Part shown: piece after piece, positions 48,955 to 57,326 of the stretch
Layout: every line of letters begins with the position of its first letter
How positions within the stretch are numbered: position 1 is the first letter of the stretch
From: a bacterium
GTDB lineage: Bacteria > Armatimonadota > Zipacnadia > Zipacnadales > Zipacnadaceae
Direction: 5' to 3'
DNA length: 64,000 nt
NCBI GenBank assembly: GCA_030603495.1
Contig: JAUVXR010000002.1
Location: forward strand, 1 to 64,000
Notes under the pieces: generated by a model
Database searches by the model: none
Told to the model about the DNA's origin: nothing
Seen by the model: the letters and a program-made list of their open reading frames with translations, nothing else
Translations under genes and position numbers: made by a program

Positions 48955-50748
48955 TCATTCGTGGGGGATGAGATCTCGGTTCTTCAGCATGTGAAGCGCA
49001 ATCTCTCGGGCCACAGGTGCGGCTACATCCGATCCATGCTGGCCTCTTTTCGGATTCCTAGCAGTCACCAGTATAACAAACTGCGGCTGGGTGTCTACTG
49101 GTGCCACCAGTACGAAGCTCATTATATGCTGCCCCACGAGCCATTTTCTCTGCTTGGCAGACCAGATCTGGGCCGTCCCTGTCTTGCCACCGATGGCAAC
49201 GCCCTCGATTCGCGCTCGGAAGCCGGTGCCATGATCAACTGCCCCCCGGATTAGACTGCGAACGATGCGGGAAGTCTCCTCCGAGCATACCCGCCTGATC
49301 GGCAGAGGATTGACCTGTCGGTAAACGCTACTGTCCGCATTGAGCACCTGGTCGACAACGTACGGCTGCATCAGCACGCCGCCGTTGGCCACCGCCGATA
49401 CCGCCGCCGCCAGTTGGACATCGGTCACCGCCACGCCCTGACCAAAGCCCATATTGGCCACGTCGCGCTCATACATCTTCTTGGGGTTCCCCAATCTTCC
49501 CGCTGCCTCTGCCAGGAAACCAGCCCTGGACGGTGCACCTATTCCACACCGCCGCAGGAATTCACAGTAGCGCGTCGCGCCGACTCTGACGGCAATGCGT
49601 GCTGCGCAGATGTTGCACGACTCAGCGAGCATCTCCGCCATGTTCAGCCAACCATGCCCCCCATTGGTGGCCCACCGACCCCAGCATTTCAACGGCTTGC
49701 CGCCCAGCTCCGTGGTCCCAGAGCAGTGGAATACGTCCGTGAGGCTGACTACTCCACTGTCTATCGCCGCCGCCGCCAGGAGCACCTTGAAGGTACTGCC
49801 CGGCTCGTACTCGCGGCTCCCCACCAGATTGATGAGATTCTTCTGGGGAATACCGACTCTCGCTACCCCCGCTCCTGCGGAGGCAATGCTGTTGGGGTCG
49901 TAGTTGGGGCGATTCGCCAGAGCGAGAATCGCCCCCGTGTTGGGGTCCATCACCAAAGCGGTAGCCTCGTCGGGACGCTCGTGCCGCCAGCATTGTTCCA
50001 GCTCATCCTCCACCACTTTTTGCAGGTCCCAGTCCACCGTGAGCACCAGGTCCTTTCCCGGCATAGCCGGCAGACTCGGCTGATTCTCCATACCCACTAT
50101 GGTCCGGCCCCAGGCATCCTGGTTGCGCAGCGGCGTACCCTCATGCCCTTGCAGCACAAACCGATACCGATACTCCAACCCTTCCAATGGCCGGTGGTCG
50201 CTGCTGTAACATCCCAATAGGTGACAGCCCACCTCCGCTTCGGGGTAGACTCGCTTGTACTCCAGGTCCCGGGATATGCCCGTCAGTCGCCGCGCCATGA
50301 TCTCGTCTGCAACTGCCAGAGGAAGCCGCCGCTGGAGATAGACATAATCCCGGTTGCTGTTGATCTTCTGCTCAAGCTGTTGGACCGGCAGGCCCAGAAC
50401 GTCGCTCAAGTACTGAGTCGCCTCAGCCACGCCCTCGTACCGCCGGAACAGTCGAGGATCAACCTTCAGGGAGGCAGTCACGACGCTGTCGGCCACCGTC
50501 CGCCCGCGCCGGTCGCGAATCGCCCCCGGCCGACCTTCGAGGGACTGGTTAAGGGGATCAATGCGCGCGGCGACCCGTAGGAAGTGATTGCGAGCAGGGA
50601 TCTGAATGTAGGCCACTCGGGCCGCCAGTACCAAAGCCACAGCAATGATGACAGCTAGCATCGTGCGTAGTACCCGCGGCTCGGGGAAGCTGTTGCCGTG
50701 GGCCGCCGATGCTCTACTTGTGGTGTGAGCAAGGCGGCTACTATTCAC
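48955..50748 (-). CDS. ftsI: Class B penicillin-binding protein, FtsI-like
   Basis: The 597-residue protein has an N-terminal helix (about 28-48), a PBP dimerisation domain and a transpeptidase domain. The catalytic motifs are S318TFK (EPGSTFK), S377CN and K522TG (GGKTGTA). It cross-links septal peptidoglycan with FtsW. The GTG start follows AGAGGGT. It lies between the FtsL-like gene and murE, as in typical dcw clusters. Confidence 0.95.
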   Translation of the reverse strand: MNSSRLAHTTSRASAAHGNSFPEPRVLRTMLAVIIAVALVLAARVAYIQIPARNHFLRVAARIDPLNQSLEGRPGAIRDRRGRTVADSVVTASLKVDPRLFRRYEGVAEATQYLSDVLGLPVQQLEQKINSNRDYVYLQRRLPLAVADEIMARRLTGISRDLEYKRVYPEAEVGCHLLGCYSSDHRPLEGLEYRYRFVLQGHEGTPLRNQDAWGRTIVGMENQPSLPAMPGKDLVLTVDWDLQKVVEDELEQCWRHERPDEATALVMDPNTGAILALANRPNYDPNSIASAGAGVARVGIPQKNLINLVGSREYEPGSTFKVLLAAAAIDSGVVSLTDVFHCSGTTELGGKPLKCWGRWATNGGHGWLNMAEMLAESCNICAARIAVRVGATRYCEFLRRCGIGAPSRAGFLAEAAGRLGNPKKMYERDVANMGFGQGVAVTDVQLAAAVSAVANGGVLMQPYVVDQVLNADSSVYRQVNPLPIRRVCSEETSRIVRSLIRGAVDHGTGFRARIEGVAIGGKTGTAQIWSAKQRKWLVGQHIMSFVLVAPVDTQPQFVILVTARNPKRGQHGSDVAAPVAREIALHMLKNRDLIPHE

Positions 50749-50842
50749 TGCTGAGACCCTCTGGTAGCAAGATATAACTCGACAACCGGTACCAAAGCGA
50801 CACCGGGCCCGCCGGCCATCACTGCCAATCGGCCCGACTCAG

Positions 50843-51304
50843 CTAGAAAGTGTCAGCGACACTAACCCGATGAGCAACACTGAGCGGCTCGGCGCGAGCC
50901 GGCTCCGGGCGGCTGACGAGGGTCTCAGGCTGCGGAGTTAGGGCCGAAATCGTCCACTGCTCCGCCGGCAGAGCGGGCAACTCGACGTAGTCCCTCACCT
51001 TGGGCGCCAAAACCATATCATCGCTGTCTGCAACGAACTCCCGTAGTCGCGTCCTGTCGCGCAGTTCAGCCACCCGCTGCCAGAGCTGTCGCTGAGCAGC
51101 CATCTGCTTATCAATCTGGCGGTGGAGGCTGCTCACCTGCAGTTCCAACTGCGACACCCGCGCACAAGAGACCAGAAAGAGAATGCTGGCCAGGCCTATG
51201 CAGGTGATAATTAGGCCCGGCCAGATGATTTCCGACCAGATTGTGCGCAGCTTACCTCGCCGCCGCGCCGGCAACTGGTTGGTGCGCCCCGAGTTGTTGC
51301 TCAC
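50843..51304 (-). CDS. ftsL: FtsL-like cell-division membrane protein
   Basis: The 153-residue protein has a positively charged N-terminus, a single membrane helix (about 27-46: IIWPGLIITCIGLASILFLV) and a heptad-rich region (LELQVSSLHRQIDKQMAAQRQLW) that could form a coiled coil, then a proline-rich tail. Sequence conservation of FtsL is low; topology and position between rsmH and ftsI are the main evidence. The GTG start has GGAGG 8 nt upstream. Confidence 0.7.
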   Translation of the reverse strand: MSNNSGRTNQLPARRRGKLRTIWSEIIWPGLIITCIGLASILFLVSCARVSQLELQVSSLHRQIDKQMAAQRQLWQRVAELRDRTRLREFVADSDDMVLAPKVRDYVELPALPAEQWTISALTPQPETLVSRPEPARAEPLSVAHRVSVADTF

Positions 51305-51367
51305 CGCGATGACCTCCGGTACTCGTCCCGTCCGGCCCGCCGATACCGCCTGTACTACAAGTACGTT

Positions 51368-51533
51368 GAGGGTGGGTGCCGAGCTTCAGCTTCTGCTCCG
51401 AAATGGCTTCCGCATCTGGTCTCGTTCGCTACTTGTTTCCCTGCACTGTTTGGTGCACAATACAGGGCACCCTCGGCCTGTGCCTGTTACTTCGTGTTTG
51501 GTGCCACTGGTGCTATTTCTGGCACCCACCCTC
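51368..51533. mobile_element. 166-bp inverted-repeat element (MITE-like)
   Basis: The element is bounded by perfect 13-bp inverted repeats, GAGGGTGGGTGCC (51368-51380) and GGCACCCACCCTC (51521-51533). GTT flanks both ends, consistent with a 3-bp target duplication. Inside are further palindromes (TGCACTGTTTGGTGCA region, CCCTG/CAGGG). It lies between rsmH and ftsL, a place normally only a few nucleotides wide. There is no coding capacity. It could be a non-autonomous transposable element or a structured RNA element in the operon mRNA. Confidence 0.6.
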
Positions 51534-51560
51534 GTTAGTTCTTGGGCTACTGCCACTCCG

Positions 51561-52544
51561 TTATCTAACCATCACGGGCCCGTTCCTCTGCCCTGTAGAC
51601 AGCCCCAGTACTCGCGCCGCATGCAGACGGCAAGAGCGCGCCGCCCGATTCCGGCTCACCTCTGATGCGTCCGGACTGAGCGGCTTCGGCAGCAGCACCT
51701 CCGCCAGTGGCTGCTTGCCGCAGATGCATGGGAGGGCGGGAAGACAAGTGCAAGGGTTCTGCAAGCGCCGTAGCTCGCGCCGAACCAGCCGATGCTCGTG
51801 GCTTGCCCAGGTGAGTACCACCAAGCGCCCTTGCGCTGGTTGGAGAGCCTTGATTGCCACTTGCAGTCCCCGGCAGAGCTCGCCTAGTTCATCATTTACT
51901 TCAGCTCGAATCGCCATCAGCCATCGGCTGGCTGGGTGACGTTTCTTTCCCCAGCGGCGGCGATTCACCGTTGCTGCGATCAGTTCTGCGAGCTGAGCTG
52001 GCGACTGAATCGGGCCGATCCCCTCCCTGAACGACACGATTCGTGCTGCCACTTTCCTTGCCTCCCGCCCCCTCCCGACTACCTTGAAGACGTCACAGAG
52101 TTGCTCGTACGCATAGGTGTTGACCACCTCATAGGCGGTCAACTTCTGCCGACGGTCCATTCGCATGTCCAGCCTATGCGGGCTCTGGAAGCTGAAGCCC
52201 CGTTCCAGGTCGAGCATCTGATCCATTGATATCCCCGTGTCGATCAGCACCCCATCCACTCGCTCCGACTGCGCTTCAGCCAGGACCCGGGGCAGCTCGG
52301 AGAAACGCTGGTGAAAGAGCTGCACCCGTTCCCCGAACCGAGTCAGATGCGCTCGCGCCATGGCAAGTGCTTCCTCATCGCGGTCGAGCGCAATCAGCCG
52401 CCCATCCGGAGCCGAGGCCGCCAGGATCAGTTGCGCATGGCCGGCACCGCCGACAGTCGCGTCTACGTAGGTCCCTGCGGGCCGGATGTCAAGGTGCGCT
52501 ATCACCTGCTCGGGCATGGCTGGCTGATGCTGCGGACGGCTCAA
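51561..52544 (-). CDS. rsmH: 16S rRNA (cytosine-1402 N4) methyltransferase
   Basis: RsmH (formerly MraW, 327 aa) methylates C1402 of 16S rRNA with SAM. YVDATVGGAGHAQLIL is the SAM-binding start, ALDRDEEAL follows, and the C-terminal NPCTCLPALPCICGKQPLAEVLLPKPLSPDASEVSRNRAARS is the family tail. The usual SFHSLEDR segment reads LTWASHEHR, an unusual divergence. The TTG start overlaps the mraZ stop (TTGA); ATG at 52517 is an alternative. Confidence 0.9.
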   Translation of the reverse strand: MSRPQHQPAMPEQVIAHLDIRPAGTYVDATVGGAGHAQLILAASAPDGRLIALDRDEEALAMARAHLTRFGERVQLFHQRFSELPRVLAEAQSERVDGVLIDTGISMDQMLDLERGFSFQSPHRLDMRMDRRQKLTAYEVVNTYAYEQLCDVFKVVGRGREARKVAARIVSFREGIGPIQSPAQLAELIAATVNRRRWGKKRHPASRWLMAIRAEVNDELGELCRGLQVAIKALQPAQGRLVVLTWASHEHRLVRRELRRLQNPCTCLPALPCICGKQPLAEVLLPKPLSPDASEVSRNRAARSCRLHAARVLGLSTGQRNGPVMVR

Positions 52545-53026
52545 CTGCTAGCTCCGCCGGCCCCCGCATCCTCGCCGGCGTCCCCCCGAAGTAGTCTGCG
52601 GGCGATTTGCTTCAGTTCCTTACCGCGCTCTGTCAGGAATTGGTTATACCGACCCACTTCCCATATCTCATACCGATCATCTAGACAGATAAGCTGAGCC
52701 TCGCGGTCTTCGCCATCCAGACCTGCCCAGCGCAATAGTGCATCGGGAAGCTTGACCCGGCCCTGATCGTCAATACTACACTCCTGCGCAGTGGCCAGCA
52801 GTAGCCGCTTCAGATCGTGCAGATCGGGGTCAAGACGGTCCCCACCAGCACGAGCAAAGTGCTGTTCGTACAGATTCCAGGATTGGGGCACGAACAGGTT
52901 AATGCAGTTATCAAAGCCACACGCCAGTACCACTGCCGACGGTAAGTTGGCACGCTGGTGTTCGCGCAGCTTGAGTCTGCCCGAAGAATCAAGCTTGTGA
53001 ATTGTCGCCCCCTGCGGCACGACCAT
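52541..53026 (-). CDS. mraZ: Transcriptional regulator MraZ
   Basis: MraZ (161 aa) has two AbrB-like DNA-binding motifs, HKLDSSGRLKLREHQR (about 10-25) and CSIDDQGRVKLPDALLRWAGL (about 82-102), the conserved DxxGR signatures. MraZ forms ring oligomers and represses the dcw cluster by binding repeats near its promoter. The C-terminus carries an acidic/Gly-rich tail. It heads the cluster, behind a strong promoter. Confidence 0.93.
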   Translation of the reverse strand: MVVPQGATIHKLDSSGRLKLREHQRANLPSAVVLACGFDNCINLFVPQSWNLYEQHFARAGGDRLDPDLHDLKRLLLATAQECSIDDQGRVKLPDALLRWAGLDGEDREAQLICLDDRYEIWEVGRYNQFLTERGKELKQIARRLLRGDAGEDAGAGGASS

Positions 53027-53074
53027 CTAGTTCCGCTCCACTCCAGTATTTACCGCTGCAGACCTATAGAGACC

Positions 53075-53103
53075 ATTATAGTCCAATGATGGGAGTATGT
53101 CAA
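53075..53103 (-). promoter_or_regulatory. Consensus sigma70 promoter of the dcw cluster
   Basis: On the minus strand TTGACA (53103-53098), exactly 17 nt, then TATAAT (53080-53075): both boxes match the consensus perfectly. Transcription would begin roughly 40 nt before the mraZ ATG. Confidence 0.9.
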
Positions 53104-53204
53104 GGGGTCAGAGTCGAAGACTGATCGGGGAACGGCAACGTGGCGAGTTCGTCAGGTCATCCGTGGCTCACGCAAGTCCAGAAGCACACGCCCTTGAATG
53201 CAAA

Positions 53205-53233
53205 AGGGGCGGGCGCTCAACGCGCCCGCCCCT
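53205..53233 (-). terminator. Intrinsic terminator of rpe
   Basis: A 12-bp perfect stem (AGGGGCGGGCGC with GCGCCCGCCCCT) and 5-nt loop lie 60 nt after the rpe stop and are followed on the minus strand by TTTTG. This separates rpe from the dcw promoter. Confidence 0.8.
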
Positions 53234-53292
53234 ACAACGTCACACTACACTGCCTCACCAGATTGCCCATTCATCCACGCTATGGGCGGTGC

Positions 53293-53964
53293 TCAGCCAA
53301 CTTCCCCCACGGCCCCCCGCAGTGACTGTACACCCACGGTCAAGCCCTCGGGATGGTCGAACAGGTACGAGCCGCAGATGAGTATCTCGGCACCGGAGGT
53401 GACCAGCTCCCGCGCGGTGTCCGGGTCCACGCCGCCGTCTACGACAATGCGCGCTTCGGGATTGAACTCGTCGAGCAGCTCCCGGGTCTGCCGAATCTTG
53501 GGCAGCACCGAAGGCATGAACTCCTGGCCCGCGGCCCCAGGCTCCACGGTCATCAGCAACACCAAGTCAACCTGGTCGGCGATTACCTCCAGCCCAGCGA
53601 TCGGCGTAGCGGGATTGAAGACTAGACCGGCAAGCAGGCCCAGACTGCGGATTTCGGCGAGAAGATGCGCTGGCTGGGTGACTACCTCCCGCTGGATAAA
53701 CAGCGAATCAGCGCCCGCTTGGGCAAAGCTCCCAATATGCCTGGCCGGGTTACCCACCATCAGGTGGGCATTGCAGTGCAACTTGGTCTCACCACGCAAG
53801 GCCTCGATGACAAGCGGACCAAAGGTGATATTGTCCACGAACCACCCATCCATTATGTCAAAATGCAGCCAGTCCGCCCCGGCCTCGGCAACTTCCCGCG
53901 CCTGCTCCCCAAGACGGCGAAAATCCGCACATAGCATTGAAGGGGCAATCGTGATCTCGGCCAT
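53293..53964 (-). CDS. rpe: Ribulose-phosphate 3-epimerase
   Basis: Rpe (223 aa) interconverts ribulose-5- and xylulose-5-phosphate in the pentose phosphate pathway. The TIM barrel opens with IAPSMLCADFRRLGEQ, and has HFDIMDGWFVDNITFGP (metal-site His and Asp), VDLVLLMTVEPGAAGQEF and VDGGVDPDTARELVTSGAEILICGS. The ATG at 53964 was chosen; an earlier GTG (53982) adds six residues without support. It is in the same orientation as, and 52 nt after, the membrane protein gene. Confidence 0.95.
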   Translation of the reverse strand: MAEITIAPSMLCADFRRLGEQAREVAEAGADWLHFDIMDGWFVDNITFGPLVIEALRGETKLHCNAHLMVGNPARHIGSFAQAGADSLFIQREVVTQPAHLLAEIRSLGLLAGLVFNPATPIAGLEVIADQVDLVLLMTVEPGAAGQEFMPSVLPKIRQTRELLDEFNPEARIVVDGGVDPDTARELVTSGAEILICGSYLFDHPEGLTVGVQSLRGAVGEVG

Positions 53965-54015
53965 ATTTAGAACGCCTCTCACTCTGTGCTGCCCACGCTC
54001 AGCAGCTACAAATAC

Positions 54016-55617
54016 TCATTGCATTGACTCTTCCCGAGCTGCATTCGGACTGGGACGGTACCGTGGGCCGTAGTCACGCAGCTTACCAGCAAGGTTCGTC
54101 AAAAGCAGCTTGATCCCGGCCACCTGAATGATGTCGCGACCAGTCGCGGCCAGCAGCGCTGGCTCGCCCTGCCAGCTTGCCATACCTACCCCCGCCACGC
54201 TCTCCCGCCCACCAACCAGCACCATGCTGGCTTCACCCAAATCCGCCACCTCGGCCACCTGGCAAGCCCCTTGCCACATCTGCAGCCCAGCGCTGGCCAG
54301 CCGAGTCCTGTCTCGCCCAATGGGCGCAGCCGTGAGGACCGTCTGGTCGCCCATCTCACCCAGCGTCATAGCCAGACACCACTGCTCCAGCAGTGGGTCG
54401 GCCAGCGGGTGTGAGACAGCCTCTTGTGGGCATACCATTGCGGCGACACATGGCAGGCCAGTGAAGCTGATCGGGCCAGCCAGTTCAATGTCGCCCAGAC
54501 TCACGAGCGCGCGGCGCACCGCCACAGCCGCCCTACCTGCATCAGTACCCGGCTGTGCAAGCCCCACCCACCGGTGCTCGCGATTGGGGTCAGGCGCAAA
54601 CCCCCAGCAGCCCTTAGCACCCTCGATCAGCAGGAGCTGCACAGCACCGGCAGCCGCAGCCTGTGCCAGAGCCTCCGCGCCAGCCAGCAGAGGAGCCACC
54701 GTGGCTGCCAGCTTGCTCTCGTCAAGGTCCTGCTGAGCCCCCCAGACCAGGACGCCGCCAGCAAACGCCGTGATGCCGGAAGCAGCCTGTCCCGGCAGGA
54801 TCTGCTGGCCGACCGGCTCAGGCTCGACTGTCGCTACGGTCTTGACTTCCTCAGGCTCCTCGGCGACAACCGGTATGCGTGAAGTGTCATCAGCGGACTC
54901 GGCTTCGGCAGCCACAATATCCGCAATGACCTCGGGCGGCTCAATCTCGGCTCCATCGAGGGGCAAAGTCAAAGATTCGGATGAATCTATATCCTCGTAG
55001 AATCCCGCACTGGCGCGCGCCGCGCGCAACTCCCCCGCCAACTCGGGCTCGACTGCTGCTGGCTCGGTTCCTTCCTCAGCACTGGGCTCCCTGAGTGCCG
55101 CCAGGAGTTCGCGCTGTCGTTCAAACTGGTCCTCCCACGCTTCGCCGGCCGCCTCGGTCTGATCAGGTGCGTACCAGCCACCGCCCGCGCTTGCCCCCCA
55201 CGTATCCCGCAGAACCCATAGGAATATAGCGACCGCACATATCTGGACAATACCGCCGGGCCAATACGACAAGTAGAAGTAGCTAAACCGCCCCAAGAAG
55301 CCAGCGGGGCTGGCCTGGGCCGGAGCGGCTACCTGGGTAGTGATTACGCATATGCCCGCGCGGACCATAAGTCCGAGGAGGGTGCCCGCGAAGGCCCGAC
55401 TGGCCCCTGTGTCGCTGGGCGCCGCCACAGTCAACACAACCAGATAACAGATGACCTCAGCAATAAGGAGAGCCAGTGACCAGTGGGCGGCGGCGACGGG
55501 GCCGCCGACTTGCGAGCCTTCCAACAACATAGTCCCCGCAACCGCTACCACAGCGCTGAAGATCAGCCACAAACCGACGGAGAGTCGTGACATTCTCGCC
55601 GGAGCCTGCTGCGACAA
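54016..55617 (-). CDS. Membrane protein with cytoplasmic Roadblock-like domain, unknown function
   Basis: The 533-residue protein has four predicted membrane helices (about 12-30, 40-65, 75-95, 115-140). A long acidic, Glu/Ala-rich linker (about 150-280) follows. Then come one or two mixed alpha/beta modules (about 285-380 and 430-520), for example GVLVWGAQQDLDESKLAATVAPLLAGAEAL, which look like Roadblock/LC7 folds used by small GTPase regulators. No GTPase gene is nearby. The TTG start (55617) has GGGGGGAG before it. The function is unknown; the domain assignment is weak. Confidence 0.55.
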   Translation of the reverse strand: MSQQAPARMSRLSVGLWLIFSAVVAVAGTMLLEGSQVGGPVAAAHWSLALLIAEVICYLVVLTVAAPSDTGASRAFAGTLLGLMVRAGICVITTQVAAPAQASPAGFLGRFSYFYLSYWPGGIVQICAVAIFLWVLRDTWGASAGGGWYAPDQTEAAGEAWEDQFERQRELLAALREPSAEEGTEPAAVEPELAGELRAARASAGFYEDIDSSESLTLPLDGAEIEPPEVIADIVAAEAESADDTSRIPVVAEEPEEVKTVATVEPEPVGQQILPGQAASGITAFAGGVLVWGAQQDLDESKLAATVAPLLAGAEALAQAAAAGAVQLLLIEGAKGCWGFAPDPNREHRWVGLAQPGTDAGRAAVAVRRALVSLGDIELAGPISFTGLPCVAAMVCPQEAVSHPLADPLLEQWCLAMTLGEMGDQTVLTAAPIGRDRTRLASAGLQMWQGACQVAEVADLGEASMVLVGGRESVAGVGMASWQGEPALLAATGRDIIQVAGIKLLLTNLAGKLRDYGPRYRPSPNAAREESMQ

Positions 55618-55672
55618 ACTGGCTCCCCCCTTGGGTGCTCTGCTCGCTGCTGCCTAGTGAGAACTGCTATCC

Positions 55673-55701
55673 TTGCTGCCTCTTTTCGCCTGTAGTATAA
55701 T
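55673..55701 (+). promoter_or_regulatory. Promoter of the methyltransferase gene
   Basis: TTGCTG (55673-55678), 17 nt, TATAAT (55696-55701), about 55 nt before the GTG start. It overlaps the opposite promoter at 55694-55722. Confidence 0.7.
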
Positions 55702-55722
55702 ACACTAGGAGTTTTTGGGCAA
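55694..55722 (-). promoter_or_regulatory. Promoter of the Roadblock-like membrane protein gene
   Basis: On the minus strand TTGCCC (55722-55717), 17 nt, TATACT (55699-55694). Its -10 box shares bases with the -10 of the opposite promoter, so the two genes may compete for polymerase. Confidence 0.6.
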
Positions 55723-55758
55723 CTGCAAGATTCTGACTCTACGCGCGCCAGGCACACT

Positions 55759-56595
55759 GTGGAGAGAGCCACTGACGAGCGCAATCGCCTCAACGACCTA
55801 ACCAACAAGGAATGGCTGCGGGAAACCAAGAGCTTCTGGATGAGCAAGGCTCCGCCGCGCGACGCCTTGAAGCTCCAGCACCCTGCCACCTTCTCCGAGT
55901 GTGATATTGAGCGGCTCATCCGGCTCTTCACCAAGTCCGGGCAGACCGTTCTGGATCCCTTTGTCGGGGTAGGCTCCACGCTCATTGCCTGCCTACGGGC
56001 GGGCAGACGCGGGATCGGCATCGAGCTATCATCCCAATGGTACGAGACCGCGCAGCAGCGCCTATCCGGTGAAACCGGCAAGGGCATTCCTGAGGAAACT
56101 ACCCTCATTCTGGGCGATGCGGGCACCGAGCTGGCGCAGATGGCGCCAGCGAGTGTAGATTTCATCGTCACCAGTCCACCCTACTGGCGCATCTTGAACA
56201 AAGACGGCCAGAAAGTCAGCACCGAGCGTACCAGCCATGACCTCCCCACCAACTATGGCAACGACGAGCAGAACCTGGGCAATGTCGGAGACTACGGGGA
56301 GTTCCTGACGAAGCTTGGCACAATATTCGGCCAGTGCGCCCGGGTACTGCGTGCTCGCCAGTATATGGCGGTGATCGCCTCAGACTTCCGCCACGGGCCT
56401 CGCTACCACCTGTTCCACGCCGACCTGGCCGGCAAGCTCGAGGAACATGGCTTTGTACTCAAGGGCACTATCATGCTGCTTCAGGACAGCAAGAACCTTT
56501 ACGCCTACGGCATTCCCTACGCCTTCGTCCCCAATATCCACCATCAGCAGATTCTGATTCTCCAGAAGCCCCAGGCTGACCCAACGGGTAGGTGA
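55759..56595 (+). CDS. DNA methyltransferase, N4/N6 type, orphan
   Basis: The 278-residue enzyme transfers a methyl group from SAM to an adenine N6 or cytosine N4. The SAM motif DPFVGVGST (66-74) comes before the catalytic TSPPYW (138-143), and an HPATF start segment precedes both. SPPY rather than DPPY suggests cytosine-N4. The motif order (SAM site first) is circularly permuted relative to beta-class enzymes. No restriction gene is adjacent, so it is an orphan. The start is GTG; the next gene overlaps its stop. Confidence 0.85.
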   Translation: MERATDERNRLNDLTNKEWLRETKSFWMSKAPPRDALKLQHPATFSECDIERLIRLFTKSGQTVLDPFVGVGSTLIACLRAGRRGIGIELSSQWYETAQQRLSGETGKGIPEETTLILGDAGTELAQMAPASVDFIVTSPPYWRILNKDGQKVSTERTSHDLPTNYGNDEQNLGNVGDYGEFLTKLGTIFGQCARVLRARQYMAVIASDFRHGPRYHLFHADLAGKLEEHGFVLKGTIMLLQDSKNLYAYGIPYAFVPNIHHQQILILQKPQADPTGR

Positions 56596-56600
56596 TGACG

Positions 56601-57155
56601 ATGCTGAGCGACGACCAGAAGCGCAGGCTGATTGAAGTGGCGCGCCAGTCGCTGCACGCCGCAGTGGCGGGCGGGCCCCCGCCAGACCTGGGAACCGATG
56701 ACGCCGAACTGCTTGAGCTGCGGGGGGCTTTCGTCACCCTGAAGAAAGCCGGAGAGTTGCGCGGCTGCATCGGTTACATCGAGCCGCGGGTGCCGCTGAT
56801 CCAGGCGGTGGCGGACAATGCCGAGTCGGCCGCGCTACACGATCCCCGCTTCACACCAGTAACGCCGGACGAGCTACCCGCCATTGAGTTCGAGATTTCG
56901 GCCCTGACGCCGCTGGTCCCGGTGCATGATAGCGAGGAGATCGAGGTTGGCCGACACGGGCTGGTTATCTCCCAGGGACCCAATCGCGGCCTGCTCCTGC
57001 CGCAGGTGCCGGTCGAGTGGGGCTGGGACCGCGAGGAGTTCCTCGAGCACACCTGCCTCAAGGCCGGCCTGTCTCCGGAAGCCTGGCGGCGAGAAGACGT
57101 CGAACTACTCTGCTTCGAGGCAGAGGTGTTCTCCGAGGTGGAATTACAGTCCTAA
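56601..57155 (+). CDS. amrA: AMMECR1-domain protein (AmmeMemoRadiSam system A-like)
   Basis: The 184-residue protein is almost entirely an AMMECR1 domain: GAFVTLKKAGELRGCIGYIEPRVPLIQAVADNAESAA contains the conserved LRGCIG core, and later FEISALTP, GLLLPQVPVEWGWDREEFLEHTC. Related genes often stand next to Memo and a radical-SAM protein (the AmmeMemoRadiSam system), which are absent here. The ATG at 56601 follows AGGTGA at 5 nt; GTG 56592 and ATG 56595 overlapping the methyltransferase stop are alternatives. Confidence 0.9.
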   Translation: MLSDDQKRRLIEVARQSLHAAVAGGPPPDLGTDDAELLELRGAFVTLKKAGELRGCIGYIEPRVPLIQAVADNAESAALHDPRFTPVTPDELPAIEFEISALTPLVPVHDSEEIEVGRHGLVISQGPNRGLLLPQVPVEWGWDREEFLEHTCLKAGLSPEAWRREDVELLCFEAEVFSEVELQS

Positions 57156-57210
57156 CGAAGCGACTATGGCCAAATCTTCGCAGCGGATAGGCCGGCAGCA
57201 AATCACTTAG

Positions 57211-57233
57211 CTTATGGTGTTCATAAGACCATA
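57211..57233. promoter_or_regulatory. Palindromic operator-like site
   Basis: CTTATG (57211-57216) pairs with CATAAG (57222-57227), and TATGGT with ACCATA overlapping it. It lies about 100 nt before the URO-D-like gene and might bind a regulator. Confidence 0.3.
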
Positions 57234-57326
57234 TAACCTCAGATCAAATCGCGAGACTGTCCGAAAATGCCTAGCCGATACATACACGGCGGATCGGGAC
57301 AAACGCATCAAGGAGAGCCCGCCCTC

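Noticed and set aside
53027-53074. MraZ-binding repeats near the promoter
   Set aside because: Two TGGAG repeats are visible but the regular TGGG spacing is lacking.
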